Positions 21,046 to 31,426 of a DNA stretch of 64,000 nt are shown one piece after another; positions within the stretch are counted from its first letter, which is position 1; the number at the start of each line of letters is the position of its first letter. Under the pieces are notes generated by a model, which saw nothing but the letters and a program-made list of their open reading frames with translations, had not been told where the DNA came from and searched no databases. Where the stretch lies: positions 1,984,001-2,048,000 of the forward strand of contig WOAB01000528.1 in the NCBI GenBank assembly GCA_027886185.1, read 5' to 3'. The stretch comes from Rheum nobile (taxonomy: Eukaryota; Streptophyta; Magnoliopsida; Caryophyllales; Polygonaceae). The translations under genes were made by a program, and so were the position numbers.

Positions 21046-24000
21046 ATGGCCGATCACACCCAAGCCGTCGATCACCGGCGAAGGGGCACCGCTGGGAGCA
21101 GCCGAAGGGGGGCGGCGACGGTGGTGGTGGCTGCGGACAATCCGCAGCCGTCATCGTCCACGTCATCAACGACGTCGTCGTCGCCGCCGTGCGGGGCGTG
21201 CAAGTTCCTGCGGAGGAAGTGCACCAGCGGCTGCATCTTCGCGCCCTACTTCGGCACCGACCAGGGGGCGGCGAGGTTCGCGGCGGTGCACAAGGTGTTC
21301 GGCGCCAGCAACGTGTCGAAGCTGCTGACGCACATCCCCACCGGCCGACGTCACGATGCTGTCGTCACCATTTCGTATGAGGCTCAGGCGAGGCTCTCTG
21401 ATCCGGTTTATGGATGCGTTTCCACCATTCTTGCACTCCAACAGCAGGTCATTTATTTTATATATACGTCTGAATTAATTAATTTGTTACTCAATCTATC
21501 TAGCCATTACCATATACATACTTTAATTTCTCTCATGCAAAAAGATAAATAAATTATAAGTTTATAACCATGTTTGATTTGGAGAAATTGGAAATGGTTC
21601 CTTTTTTTGAATCTATCGGAAAACATCCTCTCGAATTTATTTCGGAAAATGGGTGTGTATATCTGGACCTCCCAGACCCTACCGTTGGTGGAACTATACT
21701 GGGTCAATTGTTGTTGTTGGAAATGGTTTTTTTTGTGTGTGTGTTTATAGGCTAGGGTTCAATATGTGAAAATTATGGCCAAAATCAATATGCATGACTT
21801 TAGTACTGTTTCTCACGCACCTTATAATCTACGTTTAATTTCTACAAAAAAATGTAATAATCTACGTTTAATAATAGATATATCATATATGTGCAACTTA
21901 CATTGAAATTTTGTACTCTTCAGATTAAAGGGTACGTGAAAGAACCAATACTCGTCTAATGTATTATGTAATGCTAGACTCCTTAAGTGTTGTCTATAAT
22001 ATCAGGCTAGAATCCTCTTCATGATATGTATATAAAAAATAATATTTGCATAGTCCTCAAAACATGATTTTAAAATATTCATTTTAGACATAAAGCGATA
22101 CCAAAATATCTAGGGGAGCGAGCCAAAAGGCAAGAGTGAGGATCCTTTACAACCTACGGTACATCATTCGGTACTTTTAAAAAAATAATAAATATATTGT
22201 AAAGATAAATCTTATATATTCGTAAGTTTTTAGTATCAAAATGATTTCATTTATATTTTTAATAGCTAAAATATAGTTATTTTACAATTTTAATTCAAAA
22301 TAAAATTTAATTTCAATTTTATGATACTAAAAATTTAGGGATTTATAAGATTTATCATTTACAGTTTATATATAATTTTTTTAAAATATTTTAAGATTAA
22401 TTTATATTATATACTTGAGTGGTGTAACGAGGAGTGTATCCTAGGCTGTAGAAGGTTTTCCCTCGAAGAGAAGACCAATAAAAAAGTGAAAAACCATTTT
22501 TTCAATGTAAATATTAATTGAAAAAAGTCTAGTAATATGAAGATCAAAAGATCGAATATTAAGAAATTTCAATTAAATTTCTTCTTTTCCAAAGAAGAGA
22601 ACTAGGACCAGATATTAAATCATAAAATTAAGCAGTTATGAAATGTAATATTTAATGGATCATAAGAAATATTTTTTTAATATTTTCCATGAAATGGACA
22701 TTTTAAAAATATCACTTATATCTATACTTATAATTAAGTCATACCCGATATCTTGATACGTACATAGTACATACCCATATCTTGATACGTACACAATATC
22801 TTTTATATATCTTTGATATATAAAATTACCAAACGAGCCCTATGTATATATATATAGACTCAAGAAATATATATTATTTTTTACTAAAAAGATATATATT
22901 CATTTTGACAAAAGAAAGATAAATATTAATTTAGACAAAATAGAAAAATATATAAAAATTACAAGTTGGTTACTAATTTAGATTATGCGTTACAAAAATA
23001 CTAAGTCGATCCGTAAAATTCTTAATTACGTATCTTGGGTAATTAATTTGATATTATAGTGTGAAGATAACCCATCCCATATCGGAAAATTGGGACTAAA
23101 TAACCTAATATATAAGCTTAGTGGACTACTCCTCCTATTGTCAATTGGTTTTAGGATGGAGTGCTATTAGGCTTATGTACTGGGCCTATCTGCGCCTATG
23201 CGCTCGTGTCCGTACGACCCCCAGTCTATGGGCCCACGGACTTTAACATGGTATCATAGCGGTTCGTTCTGAGTTTGGACTCCTGGTTGATTGGGCTTGT
23301 CGGCCTTAAGACACTAACGGGCTTGCCGACCTTAAGGCATGATGTCAAGTGCCAACTGGGCCAGACCAGTTGCCACTTGAGGGGGCGTGTGAAAATAACT
23401 CATCCCACATCGGAAAGTTTGGACTAAATAGCCTAATATATAAGCTTAGTGGACTACTCCTTCTATTGCCAATTGGTTTTAGGATGGAATCCTACTGGGC
23501 TTATGTGCTAGGCCCATACGCGCATGTGCGCACAGACACGTCACCCATTTATCGGCCCACCGGACTTTAACATTAGAAAATAAACTATCCTGGTCATGAA
23601 ATTTGCAGGACCAATCAAAATAAACTATCCTGGACCTTCGTGGTCATGAAGTTTTAACACATCTAGCTAGATACACTATACTATATATTATGTAAGTAAT
23701 GAATAAATAAAAAATATAATGCAGGTAGCAAACTTGCAAACGGAGCTATCAATAGTCCAATCCCAGCTGATAAACAGCAGACTAGCCGTTGCAAACGCCT
23801 TCGAAACCACCCAGCACCACCACCAGCAACACCACCCGTCCGCCATCGGGATCCTCCAGCAGCACCACCAGCCGGCCTACTCCAACAACTCCTCCGCCTC
23901 CACCACCCACCACCTCGTCGCGGGCCCCGCGGACATGAGCAGCTGCTGCTTCGCCGCAGCCTCCGCCAACTACGACCTCCCCTCCACCGTCCAAGCGCCC

Positions 24001-24147
24001 TCTGCACCGCCTCTTCCTCCTGCATCCGGCAGCCACCACCACCTCTTCCTTGACCCCCATCTCCGGCTCTCAAGGCACGACGAGGACGATGACGAGGAGG
24101 ATAGCCGCGCTCCCCACGTGGCGTTCGCCAACCACATCGTGCGTTGA
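21046..24147 (+). CDS. LBD: LOB-domain transcription factor, class I (two exons)
   Basis: Exon 1 is 21046-21447 and exon 2 is 23725-24147, with a 2277-bp GT-AG intron in phase 0; the joined frame gives 274 residues. Seen: a Cys block CX2CX6CX3C at residues 49-63, the GAS block (FAAVHKVFGASNVSKLL, about 78-94), DPVYG near 118, and a leucine-zipper-like coil across the splice junction (LALQQQ / VANLQTEL). This is the class I LBD layout, a plant-specific nuclear DNA-binding family active in organ boundaries, lateral roots and vascular development. The C-terminus is His/Gln-rich, then Pro-rich, with a DEDDDEE stretch near the end. The start is the ATG followed by ADHTQ; an upstream in-frame ATG at 20998 lies close to the TATA box and is less likely. 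Both exons are much GC-richer than the intron. The exact subfamily (LBD16/18/20/29/30 type) cannot be fixed by eye. Confidence 0.92.
21600..21716 (+). mobile_element. 5'-truncated SINE in the LBD intron
   Basis: The 3' part reads CCAGACCCTACCGTTGGTGG then ACTGGGTCAATTG and TTG repeats, the tail style of TS-type SINEs. It is flanked by a perfect 12-bp duplication TTGGAAATGGTT (21588-21599 and 21717-21728), the signature of LINE-driven retroposition. The tRNA-like head is missing. Confidence 0.75.
22142..22456. mobile_element. MITE-like hairpin in the LBD intron
   Basis: The two halves are imperfect inverted copies (for example GATAAATCTTATA at about 22204 against TATAAGATTTATC at about 22344). 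Outer ends CCTTTACAACCTACGGTACA and, inverted, CCTTCTACAGCCTAGGATAC also match in part. No transposase; target duplication unclear. Confidence 0.5.
23060..23572 (+). mobile_element. TRIM element 2 in the LBD intron
   Basis: Terminal repeats 23060-23248 and 23388-23572 start TGTGAA(G/A)ATAAC and end CTTTAACA. The primer site TGGTATCATAGC (23249-23260) differs by one base from that of TRIM 1. The purine-rich ACTTGAGGGGGCG precedes the second repeat. It lies in the sense orientation inside the LBD intron, about 150 bp before exon 2. Confidence 0.85.
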
Positions 24148-24917
24148 ATGCAATTCAAGATGATCCATATATATATATGCATTTTAATTCATCGCCTAGC
24201 TTAATTCTAGATGTTCTTTCTTTTGTTCCTTCGCCTTAACTAAGTTTATATCAATATATGTTTCTGAACCAACTTTTATTTGTACGCCAATGTTTATCGG
24301 TATGTTTTTTGAACTATGACATACATAAAATATATGACTCTAAATTTGAGATGAGATCAACAGGCCGAAGTAGGAAACTCAATCTGTGGCTCATGACTCT
24401 TTTGGAGGTCCGGTGCGTGAGCAAGGTCACCAATCTTGGCTCAGAAGGCACACGATCCCTTTTTGATCTTCTTACCCTTAATCTAGTTATCGGATCATCA
24501 AAAGGGACTCGATTCAACTCATCAACACCCTTGGTCGTTAGAGCACCCTGTGAGTCATCACATTTTACACTGTATAGCTCCAACGAAGGGATAAGTAAAG
24601 TGCTCCCTTCTCGATTTTAAAGATAAATCCATTAGAAGGCATGAACAGATCGAGACCTCTGATTAATGAAGGAGAGTCGCGTAGCGTATGTTCGAAAAGA
24701 GTTTTATAGTTTGAAATGCTCTAGAATTGTATGACATTGCATATAGTTCAGAGATGGCAGCACATTATAAAGGAGAAGGATGGATACTAGTAGTAGTATC
24801 ACTAGGCTCATTGGTACCCCAAAATCCATCACGAGAGGTGATAGCGTCCGATGAGACAATCAGGGGGAGATGGATTGAGGGTCGTGCACGTACGAACACA
24901 GTTGCACATACAATATA
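24148..24917. other. 3' flank of LBD gene; no firm feature
   Basis: The first 150 bp probably hold the LBD 3' UTR. A minus-strand frame at 24314-24583 has FDDPITRLRVRRSK, faintly like a TRxRxRK motif near the end of some gypsy polyproteins, but it is too short and degraded to call. Confidence 0.3.
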
Positions 24918-25365
24918 TGGTTGGGGGGAAATACGCAACTTTCTCTATAAATCAGATTATTGAGAATGAGAGATAATAAAGAAAACACCACACACACAAT
25001 GCTTGACATATTGTTTTATGTCTCTAACTGTGATGCAAAACTTTTATTAGAAAGATAAACTATACAAAATGCTTACAACAATATATCTCACAACCCACAC
25101 CCCAATTACACCCAAGAATTTTACGCACAAAATTCTCTCTCTTTAATTTTAAACTAAGGTTTTCTCTCTATGTTTTGGGATATCTAACAAATGAAAAGTT
25201 ACATCTTTATATAGGCTTTACACAAGTCTCATTTGTGGTGGATTTCTTGCTAACATTACACACCTCTTATTCTTAATTGCTTAATTAAGAATTCTCAAAT
25301 TATCAAAGGAGGAGGTTAATTCCATTTTATTTTAGCTAAAAATGGAGTATGTCATTTCTTTAACA
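24918..25365 (-). repeat. 3' LTR of copia element
   Basis: Nearly the same sequence as 29157-29614; ends TTTAACA at 25365. It has TTTATATAGG (about 25207), probably the promoter of the element when read on the minus strand. A small deletion distinguishes the two LTRs near their middle. Confidence 0.85.
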
Positions 25366-25436
25366 ATCTCCCACTTGAAGACTGATTTTAATCTATCTTC
25401 ACACCTCATTCTATGCAACAGAACTTTCTGGTCTTG

Positions 25437-26193
25437 TTACTCTTGCAGGCCAACTGAAATTGAGCATAACTTCAATTTGTCAATAATCACCGTCTTTGTC
25501 AACATATCCGTTGGATTCTTGCTTCCTTGGATCTTCTCCAACTTTAAAACTTCATCTTCTAACAAAGACCTGATGAAATGATATCGAAGTCCACTATGCT
25601 TAGTTCTGGAATAAAATGCTGAATTCTTTGCCAAGTGTATTGCACTCTGACTATCACTGTACAACACTTTATTCTCCTGCTTGAAACTCAATTAACAAAC
25701 CTTGAAGCCATATCATCTATTTACTGGCTTCAGTCACTGCTACATACTCTGCCTCTATAGTGGATAGAGCTACAATCTTCTGTAGTTGCGACATCTAACT
25801 CACAATTGTAGTTCCAATAATGAATATGTAACCTTTGGTGCTTTTACGGTGATCGACTTCACCTCCAAAGTCTGCATCTACATGGCCCTGTACTTTTAGT
25901 TCACCCTTACCAAAGTACAAACACTTCTATGTGGTGCCTTTTAGATACCTTAATATACATTTCACTGCTTCCCAGTGAGCCTTTCCTGGATTTGACATGT
26001 ACCTGCTAACAATTCCCACTGCATGTCCAAAGTCTGGTCTTGTACAGGTCATCGTGTACATCAAACTTCCAATGGCTGAGGCATAAGAAACCTTAGCCAT
26101 GAAATCTCTATCTTCTTCTGTCTGAGGTGACTGGTCCTTGGATAAGCGAAAATGACTTGCCAATGGTGTACTAATTGGTTTAGACTTATCCAT
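25437..26193 (-). pseudogene. copia RNase H region
   Basis: Two open pieces with breaks between. 25927-26193 starts DKSKPISTPLASHFRLSKDQ and contains YASAIGSLMYTMTCTRPD, the copia RT-RNase H connection. 25437-25691 contains LYSDSQSAIHLAKN and TKHSGLRYHFIR, the RNase H part with its catalytic Asp. The ADF..D.RKST segment between them is in broken frames (about 25800-25920). Confidence 0.85.
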
Positions 26194-26238
26194 GTTGAAT
26201 CTCTCTAAAACACGATTGATGTACTCTAATTGAGATAA

Positions 26239-26922
26239 CTACAAAGTCCCCATGTGCTTATCTCTAGTAATATGCATCCCATGAATCTTTTTCAATAGAC
26301 CTAAATCTTTCATGTCAAACTCCTTTAACAATTGTTGATTCAACCTTCTGATATCATCAATATCTGAACCTGCTACTAGCATATCATCAACATAAAGTAG
26401 TAAAATGATATAACTAGACCGATAGCTTTTGAAGTAACAACAATGATCAGCATTGCACTTATGGAAACCTTCCTTGTGCATGAAGCCGTCAAACTTTTTA
26501 TACCATTGTCTTGGGGCTTGCTTCAGGCCATACAAACTCTTCTTGAGTTTACACACCATGTTCTCTTTTCCACTCTCAAAGAAACCTTCTGGTTGATACA
26601 TGTATATCTCTTCATCTAAATCTCTGTGAAGAAATGCAGTCTTTACATCTAATTGTTCAAGATGAAGATCTTCAATAGCAACAATACTCAACACTGTTCT
26701 GATAGTATTCAGCTTCACGATAGGTGCAAAAATCTTAGTATCATCAACTCCTTCCTTTGGTTGAAATCCTCTCACAACTAGTCGAGCTTTATATCTCTTA
26801 GAACCATCATTCTCGTCTTTTATTCGGTATACCCATTTGTTATGAAGTGCCTTCTTTCCCATGGGTAACTCAGCTAGCTCCCATGTCTGGTTTGAAATCA
26901 AAGATTGCATCTCATCTTTCAT
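26239..26922 (-). pseudogene. copia reverse transcriptase
   Basis: The longest intact piece of the element (227 codons): KALHNKWVYRIKDENDGSKR at the start, DVKTAFLHRDLDEEIYM, KKSLYGLKQAPRQWYKKFD, and the catalytic LLLYVDDMLVAGSD. The active-site residues are kept. A stop at the end (about 26239) cuts it from the downstream RNase H region. Confidence 0.9.
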
Positions 26923-26973
26923 TACAAGCTCCCACTTGCTTGCATCACTAGTCTGGCATGCTTCATCATAACA

Positions 26974-27513
26974 TTATGGCTCCCCTTCATCTGTCAACAA
27001 AAAATAACTCATGTATCTCCTATTAGGCACATGAGGCCAAGAAGACCTTCTCAATACAGGAGCTAAAGTAGGAGGTTCTGTCATGCCAGACTGTTGCACA
27101 CTTTGTTGTTCAACAAGTTCTTCTGACTGAGGACTTGTTACGATCGGTTCCGTCATAGGACTATCTGGAATATAATTTACATCTGCAAATACTGGCCCAC
27201 TTTGATCTGAATCGCTGGCATCAATTTTATGCATGTCCTTATACATGACTCTTTTGTTGAAAATTACATCTCTGCTACGGATCACCTTCTTGTTTTGGCC
27301 ATCCCAAATACGGTAGCCAAACTCATCCTCTCCATAGCCGATGAGAGTGCAATTCTTGGATTTTGGATCAAGCTTATTCTTGCCTTGATCACTAATATGC
27401 ACATATGCTACACAACCGAAAACTTTTAAATGTGAAAATTTTATCTCTTTTCCGCTCCATACCTCTTCTGGTATTTGGCAATCTAATAGAACCGACAGAC
27501 CTCGGTTGATCAA
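26974..27513 (-). pseudogene. copia integrase C-terminal region
   Basis: Contains KVFGCVAYVHISDQGKNKLD and LIGYGEDEFGYRIWD, the conserved C-terminal segment of copia integrase, followed by a Ser/Pro linker toward RT. The catalytic core just upstream (about 27520-27900) is in broken frames. Confidence 0.85.
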
Positions 27514-27902
27514 GTAAGAAGTTGTATTGACTGCTTCTGCCCAGAATTGCTTCGGTAGACCTGACTATATACGAATACTTCTGGCTCTTTTTGTCAACGT
27601 TCGGTTCATACGCTCAGCTTCACCATTTCGTTGAGGTGTACCTGACACTGTTCTCTCTATTCGGATCTCGTGTTCATAGCAAAAAATTTTAAATATGTTG
27701 TCCACACACCATTGTCAGTTCTAAGCCTTTTGACTTTCAACCCTGTCTCATTTTCAACCATGGCTTTCCATCTCTTGAAAGCCTCAAAAACTTCAGACTT
27801 GTATTTTAGATAGTATACCCATTCCTTCGCACATGTCTACCTCTATTGACTATAGACCCGACAGTTTCCCTTTCGAATGCATAAGTTTCATCCTTTTCTC
27901 AC

Positions 27903-28272
27903 TCATATGGCCAAGTCTCTGGTGTCACATGGTGGAATCTCAATTCCATTCCATACTGCAACTGCAATTAAACAGCATGCTCTTACTGTCATGTAAAGAG
28001 TACCACTATTTTTACCATGAGCAATTGTCATTGCACCCCTTGAGATCTTCCAATTATCACCATGGAAGCTTGTGCTATAGCCTTCGCTGACCAATTACCC
28101 AACTGATATCAAGTTTTTTCTTAGGTAGGGGATGTGTCTTAACATCTTTTAGATCCCATACAAACCCATTCAACTTGATCTTCACTATACCTTTACCAAT
28201 GATTGAACAAGGTTGATCATCACCAAGGTACAGATTTCCAAGGTTTCCCGATCCTTGCTCTCCAAAGAGCAT
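27903..28272 (-). pseudogene. copia protease end and GAG-pre-integrase region
   Basis: 28075-28272 holds LGDDQPCSIIGKGIVKIKL, downstream of the protease active site. 27903-28094 holds ISRGAMTIAHGKNSGTLYMT, the GAG-pre-integrase region. The H-LGHMSEK part that follows is visible only across frame breaks. Confidence 0.75.
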
Positions 28273-28313
28273 ATCAACGCATCATCTCCTTCTAAGGTTG
28301 AAGTAACATTTGC

Positions 28314-29097
28314 CTATGCCTTCGTCTCTCGGTTCTTTGGTGCATTCTTGCACTGATTTTTATAATGTCCGGTCTTCCCACAATTCCAACACTCGATAGT
28401 CTTCGAGCTAGAGGAATTATTGGGATTCCTCAAATTTGACCTTTTATCTCTAGATCTACCTTGATTGTTCGACCTTTTACGTCCATTCCCTCTGGTTGAA
28501 TTTCGTCCATTCCCTGTGCCTTCGTCTCTTACTTCTCCGTCGGATCTCTTCACTGGGAACTAGATCACGGACATCATCAAATTTTAATTTGTTGCTTCTT
28601 GACAAGCTACTCATAGCCGTGACGGTAGCATTCCAACTGTCAGGAAGAGAAGATAGAAGTATCAACGCGCTTACTTCTTCATCAAATTCAATCCCAACAG
28701 AACTCAATTGGGTTGTGACCGTATTAAGTACATTGAGATGCTGAGCCACCGATGCACCTTCTGTCATCCGCAAATTGAATAAGCGCCTCATCAAATGAAC
28801 TTTGTTTGAGGCCGATGGCTTCTCATACATATTGGAGAGAGCCGCCATAAGATCCGTCGTGGTCTTTTCTTTTGCTATGTTAAAGGCAACATTTTGAGAA
28901 AACGTTAATCGAATAACTCCAAGCGTTTGTCTATCAAGAAGATTCCAATCTTTATCTTTCATAGCCTCTGGCTTCTTTCCAGAGAGAGGTTGATAAAGAT
29001 TGTTCTGGTATAGGCAATCTTCTATCTACATCTTCCAAAATCCCAAATCTGCACCATCGAATTTTTCGAGTTTCACCTTTCCTTCATCTGCAGCCAT
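28314..29097 (-). pseudogene. copia gag with early stop
   Basis: The frame starts at an ATG on 29095-29097 (MAADEGKVKLEKFDG), but codon 24 is TAG (29026-29028) where relatives have Gln. The main gag domain (UBN2 type) reads on from 28962 (WNLLDRQTLGVIRLTFSQNV), and a CCHC zinc knuckle CWNCGKTGHYKNQC follows near 28345-28390 after a frameshift around 28500. Confidence 0.85.
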
Positions 29098-29142
29098 TAC
29101 TCCTACTCAAATCTGACTTTTGTTTGATCGCTTACAACCAAA

Positions 29143-29154
29143 GCTCTGATACCA
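29143..29154 (-). other. copia primer binding site
   Basis: GCTCTGATACCA on the plus strand is TGGTATCAGAGC on the minus strand, complementary to the 3' end of initiator-Met tRNA, 2 bp from the 5' LTR. Confidence 0.9.
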
Positions 29155-29156
29155 AT

Positions 29157-29614
29157 TGATGGAGAGAAATACACAACTTTCCCTGTAATTCAGATTATTG
29201 AGAATGAGATATAATAGAGAAAACACCACACACACAATGTTTGACAAATTGTGTTTATGTCTCTAACTCTGCTGCAAAACTTTTATTAGAAAGATAAACT
29301 ATACAAAATGCTTACAACAATATATCTCACAACCCACACCCCAATTACACCCAAGAATTTTACGCACAAAATTCTTTCTCAAAAGCTTCTCTCTGTTTAA
29401 TCTTAAACTAAGCTTTTCTCTCTATGTTTTGGGATATCTAACAAATGAAAAGTCTTTATATAGGCTTTACACAAGTCTCATTTGTGGTGGATTTCTTGCT
29501 AACATTACACACATCTTATTCTTAATTGCTTAATTAAGAATTCTCAAATTATCAAAGGAGGAGGTTAATTCCTTTTTATTTTAGCTAAAAATGGAGTATG
29601 CCATTTCTTCAACA
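29157..29614 (-). repeat. 5' LTR of copia element
   Basis: Starts TGATGGAGAG (29157) and ends TTCAACA (29614); pairs with 24918-25365. Confidence 0.85.
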
Positions 29615-29796
29615 TATATAAGTCTACTGGATCAAGTTTCATCCTAAAACCAATTGGTTATACGAGGAATAACACATCAACCTTATATAGTAAACTTGGT
29701 CGTAGGACGTGTTTTTCAAAAAAATAGGTTTTCAAAGGGGGGAAAAGACTTTCGAGCTTCAAAGGGGAAACACCTAACTCAAATATCATGATACAA
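29615..29796 (-). other. degenerate TRIM-like LTR piece
   Basis: The plus strand reads CCTAAAACCAATTGGTTATA, the reverse of the CCAATTGGTTTTAGG core shared by the TRIM LTRs at 13 and 23 kb, with a reversed TATATAAG/CTTAG-like stretch beside it. Probably an old LTR fragment in reverse orientation. Confidence 0.35.
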
Positions 29797-30458
29797 TCTA
29801 CTATATACATACTAAAGCAGAATACTTACTGCGTCACGTGGCGCCTCCACAATAAATCCATAATTTACGCTGCCACGTGACGTCATGGTATTCAATTTGC
29901 CACGTGTCAAACTCCTATTTTTTTTAATTGTTTTAAGAAAAATCTAATAAAATCAAAGAAAATAAAATCACTGCCTATTTTAGCCGGATTTGCATACAAT
30001 TTGAATCATTTTTATACTGTAATCTTTCTAAAAGTGTACCAAATAATATTCTGAGCCCTATTATTTTTGTACATAATCAAATATGTAATCATCAATAATT
30101 GCCAAAAGCGCACTCAAGCATATTACAGAAATCTTTTGTTTCCAATATGCACATTCACATTTGGATACAACCTATAATAAAATCATGGATTGTGCACCCA
30201 AAAATATTCAACCAGTTGTCATGCACATTTCTTACAAAACCCGCATGATACATGCAAGAAAAATGTGCCCGTACTAAAACTGAACATGCAAGAACTAAAG
30301 TTAAAATAAAACTAAACCTGCTAATGACAACATTATTGCGCAAAAACTGAACCTGCACAATAAATAAACCTGCATATCCATGTTTTCCAAAATTAAAAAA
30401 TTAAATATTTTGTTCCTTCTGGTACAATATTGCAGAATAAATAAAACGGTTTTTGGGT

Positions 30459-30465
30459 TATAAAA
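30459..30465 (+). promoter_or_regulatory. TATA box of RPA-like remnant A
   Basis: TATAAAA lies about 90 bp before the leader splice donor at 30550. Block B has a similar arrangement at 51504. Confidence 0.4.
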
Positions 30466-30644
30466 CTACACCCCTCCCTCAATTTCAGTACAAACAACTG
30501 GAACCATATCCAAATTGTTCTTACAAGATCGGACTTAGTCAACTACCAGGTAATTACATCTTTATATATTTTTTTTCTTTCATTCTACATGTTGATATTT
30601 ATTGTACATGCACCGATTGAATGTGCTGCATAAATTATATTTTC

Positions 30645-30734
30645 AGTTTGTGCAGAATATGCTCACAGAGAGTATTAGTTTAGGTCTTTTGCCGATGAAA
30701 CTAATAACCTCTATGAGCATATTCTGCACAAACT
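30645..30734 (+). ncRNA. imperfect hairpin 1 (recurrent family)
   Basis: Arms 30645-30681 and 30698-30734 are inverted copies of 37 nt with about four mismatches, joined by a 16-nt loop. The arm starts AGTTTGTGCAGAATATGCTC. It lies in the leader intron of the RPA-like remnant and could fold when transcribed. Expression or processing cannot be judged from DNA. Confidence 0.6.
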
Positions 30735-30833
30735 AATATCCTCTCTGAGCATTTTTTTGTTTTAGCAGGTAAATACACAAGTGTTTTATGGTACTGTTTT
30801 CAGTCTTTCACGAGTGAGGTATGATTAGTTGAA

Positions 30834-30924
30834 AGTTTGTGCAGAATATGCTCAGAGAGGGTATTAGTTTAGGCTTTTTTGCCGATGAAACTAATAACCT
30901 CTCTGAGCAAATGATGCACAAACT
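30834..30924 (+). ncRNA. imperfect hairpin 2 (recurrent family)
   Basis: Arms 30834-30870 and 30888-30924, with the same start as hairpin 1 and a loop containing TTTTGCCGATG. One arm has a patch of mismatches (CATCATTTG against CAGAATATG). It is followed by an extra partial copy of the arm. Confidence 0.6.
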
Positions 30925-31069
30925 AATACCCTCTCTGAGATATGACTGTTTATGTATGTTTTATGAACGGATATCAGTACTAACATGATTTTTTGCATTT
31001 AACTTGTTTATGTATTTTCTGATTTCAGAACTGAACTGTTTTTGTTTTTGTCTATATTGTTTTGTAGCT

Positions 31070-31426
31070 ATGTCAAAAAAACTATAAGAAATAAAGGACA
31101 TTACAGGTAGCTGAGGGAATTATGCGCTTAAGGTTCGGGTCGAGGGTATGACATTTATGGATTCAAATTTGCTGGAATTTGAAAAAATCCTCGACGAGTC
31201 ATTGGATCAAGGATATGTTTATGGTTAGTAATTGTTTAAATTTTTCATATGAAATTCTTTTAACTATTAGTGTTTCAATACTTTTATTATTCTATTTTAA
31301 ACATATTACTTTTTATTTTGTAGATGTTATTGGTCAATTGGTTGGAATTGGTGATAAAATTGTCACATTTACTAACCGCAATGGGAAAGATGGTAAAATG
31401 ATCAATATTCAGTTAATGGATACAAG
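31070..31426 (+). pseudogene. RPA70-like gene remnant, internally deleted
   Basis: Homologous by eye to the RPA-like gene at 51813. It starts ATGTCAAAAAAACTA, meets a stop at codon 6, keeps the TGAGGGAATTATG and AAGGTTCG segments, then at about 31140 jumps straight to the sequence matching the end of exon 2 (GACGAGTCATTGGATCAAGG). A splice donor follows at 31224. The next exon (31324-31426, IGQLVGIGDKIVTFTNRNGK) ends at a donor. Later exons are missing. The leader intron would be 30550-31067. Confidence 0.75.

Larger units (their letters stand above)
24918..29614 (-). mobile_element. full-length Ty1/copia retrotransposon, decayed
   Basis: Long terminal repeats (24918-25365 and 29157-29614) enclose gag, protease, integrase, RT and RNase H in copia order on the minus strand. 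The primer site GCTCTGATACCA (plus strand, 29143-29154) pairs with initiator-Met tRNA, and the minus-strand AAGTGGGAGAT abuts the 3' LTR as polypurine tract. Flanks are ATATA-like on both sides, but the duplication is ambiguous in TA-rich DNA. The LTRs are very similar over most of their length, suggesting a moderate age, yet stops and frameshifts break the polyprotein several times. Confidence 0.9.

Noticed and set aside
21166..21441. Antisense open frames over LBD exon 1 and over exon 2 (23681-24182)
   Set aside because: They mirror GC-rich coding exons; the sense frame has the conserved LOB domain.
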